Assembly (NCBI GenBank): GCA_018266845.1 | Contig: JAFDZO010000016.1 | Coordinates: 24,595-88,594, forward strand | Source of the DNA: Bacteroidota bacterium | GTDB lineage: Bacteria > Bacteroidota > Ignavibacteria > Tepidaquicellales > Tepidaquicellaceae | Reading direction: 5' to 3' | Length of the DNA: 64,000 nucleotides | In this document: positions 1-7,034 of the stretch, in pieces | Layout of the letters: every line of letters starts with the position of its first letter | How positions within the stretch are numbered: position 1 is the first letter of the stretch | Notes under the pieces: generated by a model | What the model saw: the letters and a program-made list of their open reading frames with translations, nothing else | The model's database searches: none | What the model was told of the DNA's origin: nothing | Made by a program: the position numbers and the translations under genes

Positions 1-2
1 TT

Positions 3-854
3 CCAGCAGATAGAATCGCTAATATCGGACCTATAAAAATCCCTTATGAATTTCTTTATATAATCCCCTCAGGTTTCTGCACAGCCGTCGTTATCCCTAC
101 CACTACGCTTATGTATATGCTTCCGATTTCCGTCATGGTTGCAATGGTTATTATGCGCGGAAGCGTTATTGTTATCAGCAGGGTTGTTGATGCGGTTCAA
201 ATAAAACAGGGTATATTAAAAAAACGTGTTTACTGGGAAGAAAATATTGCTGTGGTATTTGCCATAATGGCTGTTGCCGTTAACTTAGTTTCTCTCAAGC
301 CAGGCAGCTTTGATTTTATAAATAATCCCGCCGCAGTTGGTATTCTCACATGTTATCTTCTTGCTTATTCATTCAGAATATATATAATGAATTACTACAA
401 GAATACGGCAGGAAAAAATGTTAAGCAGGACAATAAAAGCTTCTTTGCTATTGAACAGATTTCAGCATCTATCTTTATGATTTTAATTTCTGTTTTTGTT
501 TACTACATACTCGGAAATAATACACATGTAGTAGAAATTGCTGCATTTAAATCTGCAATTGAAAACCCCAAGCCCTTGTGGTACTGGGCAACGGTTTCCG
601 GTTTTGCGTTCGGAATCGTAGCATTCTTTTCTGTTTTTATTTTTATGTTCAAAGGAAGGACGGCAACGTTTGCCGGGCTTGTAAACCGCCTCACTTCTCT
701 CGTGGCAGGAACATTTGCCACACTGGTTTTCGCGTTTTCATTCGGGGGTAAATACCCTACTCAGGAAGACTGGACTACACTCGGCTTTATTTTAATAGCT
801 GTATATTTTTTAACCCGCGCTGAAAAGAAAAGAACTAAAGAGCTTCATGTTTAA
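3..854 (+). CDS. Multi-pass membrane protein, DMT/EamA-like, 5' end outside window
   Basis: The reading frame is open from base 3, so the gene begins before the window; the ATG at 111 is internal. About 284 residues are visible, mostly hydrophobic, with roughly eight membrane-spanning stretches and short charged loops (for example after residue 60 and near residue 115). The C-terminus is a short basic tail. The overall look is of a ten-helix drug/metabolite transporter-like protein, but I see no motif that names a substrate. The next gene starts 3 nt downstream, so it probably heads or belongs to an operon with the methyltransferase. The family assignment is an inference from topology only. 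Confidence 0.7.
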   Translation, partial: PADRIANIGPIKIPYEFLYIIPSGFCTAVVIPTTTLMYMLPISVMVAMVIMRGSVIVISRVVDAVQIKQGILKKRVYWEENIAVVFAIMAVAVNLVSLKPGSFDFINNPAAVGILTCYLLAYSFRIYIMNYYKNTAGKNVKQDNKSFFAIEQISASIFMILISVFVYYILGNNTHVVEIAAFKSAIENPKPLWYWATVSGFAFGIVAFFSVFIFMFKGRTATFAGLVNRLTSLVAGTFATLVFAFSFGGKYPTQEDWTTLGFILIAVYFLTRAEKKRTKELHV

Positions 855-857
855 TAA

Positions 858-1460
858 ATGGATTTAGATAAAAATTTCTGGGAAGAAAAATTTCAAAGTA
901 ATCAAACAGGCTGGGATATAGGCTATGTTTCCACTCCTTTGAAAGAATATTTTGACCGGTTGTCAGATAAGAATATAAAAATACTTATTCCCGGCAGCGG
1001 CAACGGGTATGAAGCGGAGTATCTATATAAAAATGGATTTAAAAATGTTTTTGTTCTCGATTGGTCTGATACTGCAATAAAAAATTTCACATCCCGCTTT
1101 TCTGAATTTCCTATAAAAAATATTTTTCGCGAAAACTTCTTTGAACATAATGGCAGTTACGATTTAATTATCGAGCAGACATTCTTCTGCGCTTTGAATC
1201 CCTCCTTGCGAAATGAATATGTAAAAAAAACTCATTCACTCCTTAATGAGAACGGTAAACTTATCGGACTCCTTTTTAGTAAGGATTTTGGAAATCCTTT
1301 TCCCCCTTTCGGCGGTTCAAAAGATGAGTATATTAAACTCTTTGAACATTATTTCAATTTTAAATATTTTGATGAGTGTTATAATTCTATTCCGCCAAGA
1401 GCAGGAACGGAATTATTTATTAATCTAATAAAAATTGAAACTATTTCGTCCGGTAAATAA
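858..1460 (+). CDS. SAM-dependent methyltransferase, TPMT family
   Basis: A 200-residue class I methyltransferase resembling the thiopurine S-methyltransferase/thiol methyltransferase family (PF05724). It has the N-terminal FWEEKFQ...TGWDIGYVSTPL segment (residues about 7-28) typical of the family, then the SAM-binding loop ILIPGSGNGYEAEYL (about 42-56) and the acidic VLDWSD at the end of strand 2. In known members the enzyme moves a methyl group from SAM to thiol, halide or similar small acceptors; the acceptor here cannot be read from sequence. Its 3' end overlaps the next gene by 26 nt, which suggests translational coupling. Confidence 0.85.
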   Translation: MDLDKNFWEEKFQSNQTGWDIGYVSTPLKEYFDRLSDKNIKILIPGSGNGYEAEYLYKNGFKNVFVLDWSDTAIKNFTSRFSEFPIKNIFRENFFEHNGSYDLIIEQTFFCALNPSLRNEYVKKTHSLLNENGKLIGLLFSKDFGNPFPPFGGSKDEYIKLFEHYFNFKYFDECYNSIPPRAGTELFINLIKIETISSGK

Positions 1461-1767
1461 AGCAGAACTTGATTTAATTGAAGCAGCAGATTGGAAGAAG
1501 TTTCCACCCAGACTTCCAGAGCAGCCGATTTTTTATTCAGTACTTAATATTGAGTATGCAAGACAAATTTCGATTGAATGGAATCTCCCATTTTATGGAG
1601 CAGGATATATATTACAATTCGAAGTTAAAGATGATTATGTAAAAAACTTTGAGAAAAAGGTTGTTGGTAGTATGATGCATGAGGAATTGTGGGTTCCATC
1701 AGAAAATCTTGAAGAGTTTAATAATAACATTATAGGAAAAATAGAATTAGTAGAAATAATTAAATAA
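1435..1767 (+). CDS. Small conserved protein, family often labelled ADP-ribosylation/crystallin J1
   Basis: A 110-residue soluble protein with the pattern LFRPV...ELDLIEAA.W..FPPRLPEQPIFYSVLN.EYA..I...WN (residues 3-50) and ELWVP...L.EFN..IIGKIE near the end. I recognise this as a small conserved bacterial family commonly annotated ADP-ribosylation/crystallin J1, although it lacks the metal-binding DraG fold and its function is unknown. The start is TTG, chosen because the conserved LFRPV begins directly after it; no ATG is available. It starts inside the end of the upstream methyltransferase gene and ends 4 nt before the DUF486 gene, so the three genes are probably cotranscribed. Confidence 0.7.
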   Translation: MKLFRPVNKAELDLIEAADWKKFPPRLPEQPIFYSVLNIEYARQISIEWNLPFYGAGYILQFEVKDDYVKNFEKKVVGSMMHEELWVPSENLEEFNNNIIGKIELVEIIK

Positions 1768-1771
1768 TTTT

Positions 1772-2116
1772 ATGAACACAATTACGACTGTTGTTCTACT
1801 GGTGATTTCAAATATTTTTATGAACTTTGCATGGTACGGGCATTTGAAAAAAATGGAATATCCCGTTTGGCAGGCAATTCTAGTGAGCTGGGGAATAGCG
1901 TTCTTTGAATACGTGCTTATGGTGCCGGCAAATAGAATCGGATTTCAAACTCTTTCCATCTTCCAGTTAAAAATTCTTCAGGAAATTATCACTATATCGG
2001 TATTTGTGCTTATTGCAGTTCTTTATTTTAAAGAAGCAATGAAGTGGAATTACATAGTAGCATTTGCCTTCATCATCGGCGCTGTATTCTTTGTGTTTTA
2101 CGATTTCAAGGCGTGA
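1772..2116 (+). CDS. DMT family protein DUF486
   Basis: A 114-residue inner-membrane protein with four predicted helices, matching DUF486: MNFAWYGHLK near residue 17 and a WG.AFFEY.LMVPANRIG segment (residues about 40-58) are characteristic. These proteins resemble half-size drug/metabolite transporters of the EmrE type and probably act as dimers, but no substrate is established. It is the last gene of the rightward cluster; its stop codon abuts the stop of the convergent VOC gene with no spacer. Confidence 0.88.
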   Translation: MNTITTVVLLVISNIFMNFAWYGHLKKMEYPVWQAILVSWGIAFFEYVLMVPANRIGFQTLSIFQLKILQEIITISVFVLIAVLYFKEAMKWNYIVAFAFIIGAVFFVFYDFKA

Positions 2117-2500
2117 TTAAATTTCATACGTAGTAAGCTCAACGATATATCCATCAGGGTCTTTCGTATAAATTGAGTAACATATTTCGTGGTCTTCTAT
2201 TTTATACTCTAAGTTTTTCTCATTGTAAATTTTTTTAGCCCGCTCAAAATTTTCTCTGTTAACTCTGAAAGCAAAATGCCTTACGTCGTATTTTTCGTTT
2301 GCGGGACCGGAATCTTCCAATGAAACATTAGCGGGAAAAACCGCAAGACCGCTGCCGTTGGCTAGAAGAAATGCAGGGACACCGTCCCACTTATCTTTGT
2401 GCACATGCTCCAGCCCGATTACCTCAGTGTACCATTTGATTGTCTGCTGCATATCTTTTACCGTGATAGCGATATGGTCTAAGCCTTCTGTTTTAATCAT
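2117..2500 (-). CDS. VOC (glyoxalase/dioxygenase-fold) family protein
   Basis: A 127-residue single VOC module pair: two beta-alpha-beta-beta-beta repeats. The N-terminal LDHIAITVKDM (residues 6-16) gives the first His ligand, DVRHFAFRV (about 72-80) the second, and the terminal DPDGYIVEL (about 114-122) the Glu ligand, so a divalent-metal centre looks intact. Members include glyoxalase I, fosfomycin-resistance and dioxygenase-like proteins; the reaction here is not determinable. It is transcribed divergently from the NTPase gene at 2561, with 60 nt between the starts. Confidence 0.85.
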   Translation of the reverse strand: MIKTEGLDHIAITVKDMQQTIKWYTEVIGLEHVHKDKWDGVPAFLLANGSGLAVFPANVSLEDSGPANEKYDVRHFAFRVNRENFERAKKIYNEKNLEYKIEDHEICYSIYTKDPDGYIVELTTYEI

Positions 2501-2560
2501 ACAATTTTTTTCCTAATTTAATAAATTCGTAAAGAAGTAAAACGAGTTAAAATTATTCTC

Positions 2561-3103
2561 ATGATTAAAGAAAACTATTTTGTTCTTACGGGCGCGATGG
2601 GTGCTGGCAAGACTTCCATTCTCAGTAAATTAAGAGAGGAAAATATAAAATGTGTTGATGAGCCGGCGAGAATAATATTAAAAGAGCAAAGATTAAAAAA
2701 CGGCGTTGGGGTACCAGAAAAAAATGCCGGATTGTTCACTAGTCTCATGCTTAAAAAAATGATTTCTGATTATGAAAAATATGTTTCTTCTAATGAAAAT
2801 ATTATTTTTGATAGAGGAATACCCGACATAATTGCTTATGCCGGGCTTCTTAGCGCAAGTGAAAAGGAAGGAGTTATTTTCGCCAATAAATTGAGGTACA
2901 ACAAATTTGTTTTTTGGTTTAGCGGAGCAGAAGAAATTTATGTTAATGATGATGAAAGAAAAATTGATTTTAAGTCTGCATGCAGCTTCGGAGAAAGTGT
3001 AAAACGGATTTATCTTAATTTTCAATATACAGTTATCGACGTCCCCTTTGCCTCAATTGATGAACGCGCCTTGTTCATAATTGAAAAGATAAAAGCATTA
3101 TGA
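2561..3103 (+). CDS. P-loop NTPase/kinase, AAA_28-like
   Basis: A 180-residue protein with a Walker A loop GAMGAGKTS (residues 11-19) near the N-terminus and FDRGIPDIIAY (about 83-93), the acidic DRG motif seen in small-molecule kinases of the AAA_28 type (NadR-like). The remaining sequence is alpha/beta and ends with a short helix. It probably phosphorylates or senses a small metabolite, but none can be named. It stands alone, with 177 nt of gene-free sequence downstream. Confidence 0.75.
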   Translation: MIKENYFVLTGAMGAGKTSILSKLREENIKCVDEPARIILKEQRLKNGVGVPEKNAGLFTSLMLKKMISDYEKYVSSNENIIFDRGIPDIIAYAGLLSASEKEGVIFANKLRYNKFVFWFSGAEEIYVNDDERKIDFKSACSFGESVKRIYLNFQYTVIDVPFASIDERALFIIEKIKAL

Positions 3104-3280
3104 AAAATCAGAGCTGTGTTTTACAAAGCCCAAAGCTGCCTGCAAATTACATTTTTGCTTTTAAAGGAAAAGATAAGACAATGTTTTGAAGATGTTTCAT
3201 GAGCAATTCTCAACATAACAAAGTTAAGAACTGTGAATAAATTACTCAAAGAAACTTATTGAATTTTGTGAGCGGGAAAA

Positions 3281-5155
3281 TTAATTATTATAATAATTAT
3301 CTGCGTCATTAATATCGGGTATCATCTCGTTTCCGAGAATAACGTTTTTGATTTCTTTGCCTGACTCGTCAGAAATTTCTATTTCCTTGCCGGAGTTTTT
3401 CCATACATCCATTCTTTTTGAAATAACTCCACTTGTACCGTCAGTATATTTTATTGTAAGTTCAACAGGGAGAGGAAGAGTTCCTTTGTTTTCAACTACA
3501 ATAATATTTTTATCAGAAGTTTTCCTGATTTCTTTTACTGCTAAATTTGGGAAGCCCTTTTCGAAAAACCAGGGCTGCCAGAACCATTCGAGATTTTCTC
3601 CTGATGCTTCGTTCACTGTAAAGAAATAATCATAGGGGGAAGGGTGTTTGCCGTTCCACCGCCTGATGTACTCTTTTAATATTTCTTTGTATTTTTCTTT
3701 GCCGAAATAATCTCTTAACAAATTATATACAACTGCCGATTTAAAATACGCGTTTGAAGAAAAAGCGTCTCCTTTTAGCAGGTATCCGGTCGTCATCATT
3801 GATGCTTCCAGTTCGTCCCCTGCAAAATTTTCATAACGTTTTGTGTTAGCTTTTCGTTTTCTGGTGTTGCTTGAAAGATTATCCTGCAAATCTTCCGGCA
3901 GCATCTGCGCCATACCCTCTTCCATCCAGGTATATCTTTTTTCATTTATTCCCATGAAGAATGGAAAATACTGGTGTGCAATTTCATGAGCAGTTACATC
4001 CACCATTTCATTGTAGGTTTTTGCCGAGCGGTCGTTTACAAACATTGGAAACTCCATTCCTCCTCTGAACTGCCCGTTAAATACTGTAAGCGAAGGGTAC
4101 GGAAACGGAACTCCGGGAAGGTCATTTGAGAAATATAAAACAGCATCTCTTGAAACTTTGCATACTGAATAAAAATCTTTTGCGCTTTTGTTGTATGAAG
4201 AAGAAATCATTACCCTTCTTCCCGGTTCGACTTCAGCGCTTGAAGCATCCCAAAGATGATGGCTGCTTATTCCGAATACAAAATCAGTTACATTGGAAGC
4301 TCTGAATTTCCATGTATTGAAACCGCTTGTTTTGTTGTAATAATTTTTTTCACGGATGTTTACGCTGTCTATAAGGCTGATTATCTCATCGGAGGTTTTA
4401 GCAAAGTTATACTTTTTTAATACTGCCATGCTTAAAACCTCTTCGGGATTTTGAAGCTCTCCCGTTGCCCATACATTAAAGTTATAAGGAACTTTTACCT
4501 CGACATCATAATTGTTGAAGTCGTTGTAAAACTCCGTATTGCCGTTATATACTAAATCATCCCAGCCGTTTAAATCGTCATATACTGCAATCTGCGGATA
4601 CCAGTACCCGACAACAAATGTAGCCGAATCCTTCGTGCCCATCCTTATGCTTGTTCCGTTAGGAATAGTAAAGCTCCATTCTATTTTAATCTCGGTTTCC
4701 GACCCGGGTAAAACTTTTTCATCGGGTCCGGCTATCATCATAGTCTCATATCTGTAGATTCCTCTTTCAGAGATTTTTTTATTATTAATTATTATTTCGT
4801 CAAAAATGATCCCCTGAGTAAACTCTTTTGCAGTAATTCCCCTGTCTCTGCTCGTTTCCGGTTTGTATAAATCCTGATACATTCTTAAATAAATTCGTGA
4901 TAGCGTATCCTGAGAGTTATTTTTATATAAAATAGTTTCTTTTCCTTTTACTGTTCTTGATACAGGGTCAACCTCGGCAAAAATTTTATAATCTGATTTA
5001 TTTTGAAAATAGTTTGCTCCGGGCTTGCCGTCAAATGAACGGGTGCCTTTTTCGTAAGCACGGATGAAATTAACAGGCAGATATAGGTTAGTTTGAGGTT
5101 TTGTTTCTCCGGGAAGTAACAGAAAAATGAGGGCAAGAAATGAGAAATATTTCAT
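3281..5155 (-). CDS. Secreted M1 family zinc metallopeptidase
   Basis: A 624-residue gluzincin aminopeptidase-like protein. The zinc site is intact: HEIAHQ at residues 390-395 and the Glu ligand in WMEEGMA (Glu413), 18 residues after the second His, as in M1 enzymes. The exopeptidase motif is GGMEF (about 365-369). A signal peptide covers the first ~20 residues (SFLALIFLLLPGETKPQ). The N-terminal half is the usual beta-saddle domain. It probably trims peptides in the periplasm or outside the cell. It is the third gene of a minus-strand operon and follows queA by 6 nt; no T9SS tail is present. Confidence 0.92.
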   Translation of the reverse strand: MKYFSFLALIFLLLPGETKPQTNLYLPVNFIRAYEKGTRSFDGKPGANYFQNKSDYKIFAEVDPVSRTVKGKETILYKNNSQDTLSRIYLRMYQDLYKPETSRDRGITAKEFTQGIIFDEIIINNKKISERGIYRYETMMIAGPDEKVLPGSETEIKIEWSFTIPNGTSIRMGTKDSATFVVGYWYPQIAVYDDLNGWDDLVYNGNTEFYNDFNNYDVEVKVPYNFNVWATGELQNPEEVLSMAVLKKYNFAKTSDEIISLIDSVNIREKNYYNKTSGFNTWKFRASNVTDFVFGISSHHLWDASSAEVEPGRRVMISSSYNKSAKDFYSVCKVSRDAVLYFSNDLPGVPFPYPSLTVFNGQFRGGMEFPMFVNDRSAKTYNEMVDVTAHEIAHQYFPFFMGINEKRYTWMEEGMAQMLPEDLQDNLSSNTRKRKANTKRYENFAGDELEASMMTTGYLLKGDAFSSNAYFKSAVVYNLLRDYFGKEKYKEILKEYIRRWNGKHPSPYDYFFTVNEASGENLEWFWQPWFFEKGFPNLAVKEIRKTSDKNIIVVENKGTLPLPVELTIKYTDGTSGVISKRMDVWKNSGKEIEISDESGKEIKNVILGNEMIPDINDADNYYNN

Positions 5156-5161
5156 GTTATT

Positions 5162-6394
5162 TTAAAAATTTAGAAGCAAAGAACTATCTCCATAGCTGAG
5201 AAACCTGAAATTATGCCTTAGCGCATACTCGTAAATTTTTTTCCAGTTTCCTTTTGTAAATGCCGCTATCAAAAGAAGCAGTGTGCTTTTCGGCTGATGA
5301 AAATTAGTGATAAGTCCTTCGATAATTTTAAATTCATAACCCGGTGCAATAATAATTTGCGTTTCGCACTGTAAAGAATTCAGTTCGTTAAATTTCATGT
5401 ATTCATAAAGCGCATTAAGGGCATCTTTCACATTATGTTTTCCAGAGCTTTCATTTTCATAGGCTTCCCATTGAGATACTTTAAGGTTTTCGGGTTTTAC
5501 AGAGGAGTTTTCTCTCAGCTTTAATCCGAGCCAGTAAAGAGATTCTATTGTTCTTGCAGATGTTGTTCCCGCTGCAATTATTTTTTTCTCTTTGTTATTG
5601 AGGAGCTTTTCTATAAGCGCTTTTGTAACAAAAAATATTTCGCCGTGCATATCATGGTCTCCTATTTTTTCATGTTTTACCGGCTGAAAGGTTCCCGCCC
5701 CTACGTGCAGTGTAACAAATTCCTCATCTACTCCTTTTGCTTTTAATTCTTCAAGAACTTCATTGGTAAAATGAAGCCCCGCAGTCGGCGCTGCAACCGA
5801 GCCTTCTAAGTTCGCATATACTGTCTGGTATCTTTCTGCGTCAGACCTTTGATCTGCGCGCTTTATATAGGGAGGAAGCGGTATGTGCCCTACAAGCGTA
5901 AGGACTTCGCTGAAAGAAAGTTCAATCGGATTCCATTCAAAATCAACTTCATATACTCCGTTAACAGGGGAAGATTTTTTTGCCCGAAGCTCTATTACTT
6001 TTCCTTTAGTTACGAAGTTATGTATGATAACATCTTCTTTCCATTTCTTAGCGTTGCCTATCATACAAAGCCACCTGCATTTTTTTACTGCGGAAAATGT
6101 TATCTGAAAATCTTTTGAGGGAAGAATTGGTTCAAGGCAAAAGATTTCTATTTTTTGCCTTTTGGAGTTCTCAATTATAATCCTTGCTTTAACAACTTTT
6201 GAATCATTAAAAATTAATATAGAATCGTCAGGGATAAACTCTGAGATATTTTTAAAAGCGCTTTCCTGTATTTTGTCATCTTTATAAACAAGCAGCCTCG
6301 ACTCATCACGCTGCGGAAGCGGGTGCAGTGCAATATTTTCCGAAGGCAGCTCGTAATCGTAATCTTTTATTTCAATTTCTTTTGTATTTATCAA
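5162..6394 (-). CDS. queA: S-adenosylmethionine:tRNA ribosyltransferase-isomerase
   Basis: QueA transfers the ribosyl group of SAM to 7-aminomethyl-7-deazaguanine in the tRNA anticodon to form epoxyqueuosine. Family marks are YELPSENIA.HP...RD.SRLLV (residues 14-36), IFNDSKVVKARI, GHIPLPPYIKR, and AAPTAGLHFT, the strongest signature, followed by LHVGAGTFQPVK. At 410 residues it is longer than the ~350-residue proteobacterial enzyme, like other Bacteroidota-type QueA proteins. The start overlaps the stop of the upstream membrane gene by 4 nt, so the two are coupled. No other queuosine genes are in the window. Confidence 0.96.
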   Translation of the reverse strand: MINTKEIEIKDYDYELPSENIALHPLPQRDESRLLVYKDDKIQESAFKNISEFIPDDSILIFNDSKVVKARIIIENSKRQKIEIFCLEPILPSKDFQITFSAVKKCRWLCMIGNAKKWKEDVIIHNFVTKGKVIELRAKKSSPVNGVYEVDFEWNPIELSFSEVLTLVGHIPLPPYIKRADQRSDAERYQTVYANLEGSVAAPTAGLHFTNEVLEELKAKGVDEEFVTLHVGAGTFQPVKHEKIGDHDMHGEIFFVTKALIEKLLNNKEKKIIAAGTTSARTIESLYWLGLKLRENSSVKPENLKVSQWEAYENESSGKHNVKDALNALYEYMKFNELNSLQCETQIIIAPGYEFKIIEGLITNFHQPKSTLLLLIAAFTKGNWKKIYEYALRHNFRFLSYGDSSLLLNF

Positions 6395-6840
6395 ACCTCT
6401 TTGTTTCTCCTTAATAGAATTAGTACTCCAATTGAAATCATTAATCCGAACAAAATTCTCATATGGGTCGGCTCAACCGAATAAGCAAAAAATATCTCAT
6501 CGGCAAAAACAAATCCTGTGAACAGCAGTAAGCCGACTGAATGCGCGGCGTAAATTCTTGAATCATCGGGATTAACAAATGCGCGCCAAAATAAAACCGA
6601 GCATATTAGCTCAAGAAAAATTACTCCGGCAAATAAAAATGCGTTCAGCGCATATGGAGTTCCCAGATTTGCAGTTGTCTGCAAAATCAATTCAAAGTTA
6701 CCTGAGGCAAATTTCCAATCTTTGGAAAGTATGCCCATTGCTTTCATCCCGTCAAGAATATTTGTGAAAGTAACTATGCTGAGCCAGCTGCTCCAGAATA
6801 GCAAAATAAGTTTTTGTATTGTTGAGTTATTTGCTTTCAT
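6391..6840 (-). CDS. Small integral membrane protein (about four helices), unknown
   Basis: I place the start at 6840 (MKANNST), because the frame upstream to 6903 adds a hydrophobic, isoleucine-rich leader with no support. The ~149-residue product has about four membrane helices: residues 12-32, 50-75, 85-100 and 110-140, with a basic C-terminus (LLRRNKEV). It contains an Asn-Ile-Leu-Asp-Gly after helix 1 that recalls DUF2165-type proteins, but the match is weak and I do not assign it. It is the first gene of the queA-peptidase operon and overlaps queA by 4 nt. Confidence 0.6.
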   Translation of the reverse strand: MKANNSTIQKLILLFWSSWLSIVTFTNILDGMKAMGILSKDWKFASGNFELILQTTANLGTPYALNAFLFAGVIFLELICSVLFWRAFVNPDDSRIYAAHSVGLLLFTGFVFADEIFFAYSVEPTHMRILFGLMISIGVLILLRRNKEV

Positions 6841-7003
6841 AATGAAAATTTTTAGTGAAAATATATTTTTTATTAATAACAAAATACGGCTTTCAAGGTG
6901 CATAGTATTGCTGCTACAAACAAAGTTTTGCTACTGTTTTCTGATACCGGCTCAAAATTATGTTTTCGGAGATAAAATATTGAAAATATGATATTTATTC
7001 GTT

Positions 7004-7019
7004 TGGCATAAGTATTGAA
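7004..7019 (+). promoter_or_regulatory. Possible sigma-54-type promoter (near match)
   Basis: TGGCAT-N5-TTGAA matches the -24/-12 consensus TGGCAY-N5-TTGCW with one mismatch at the C of TTGC, and the GG-to-GA spacing is the required 10 nt. It lies 15 nt before the annotated ATG of the thioester protein, which would fit better with the alternative ATG at 7059. A single near match in AT-rich DNA can be chance. Confidence 0.2.
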
Positions 7020-7034
7020 TTACATGGGCTGACT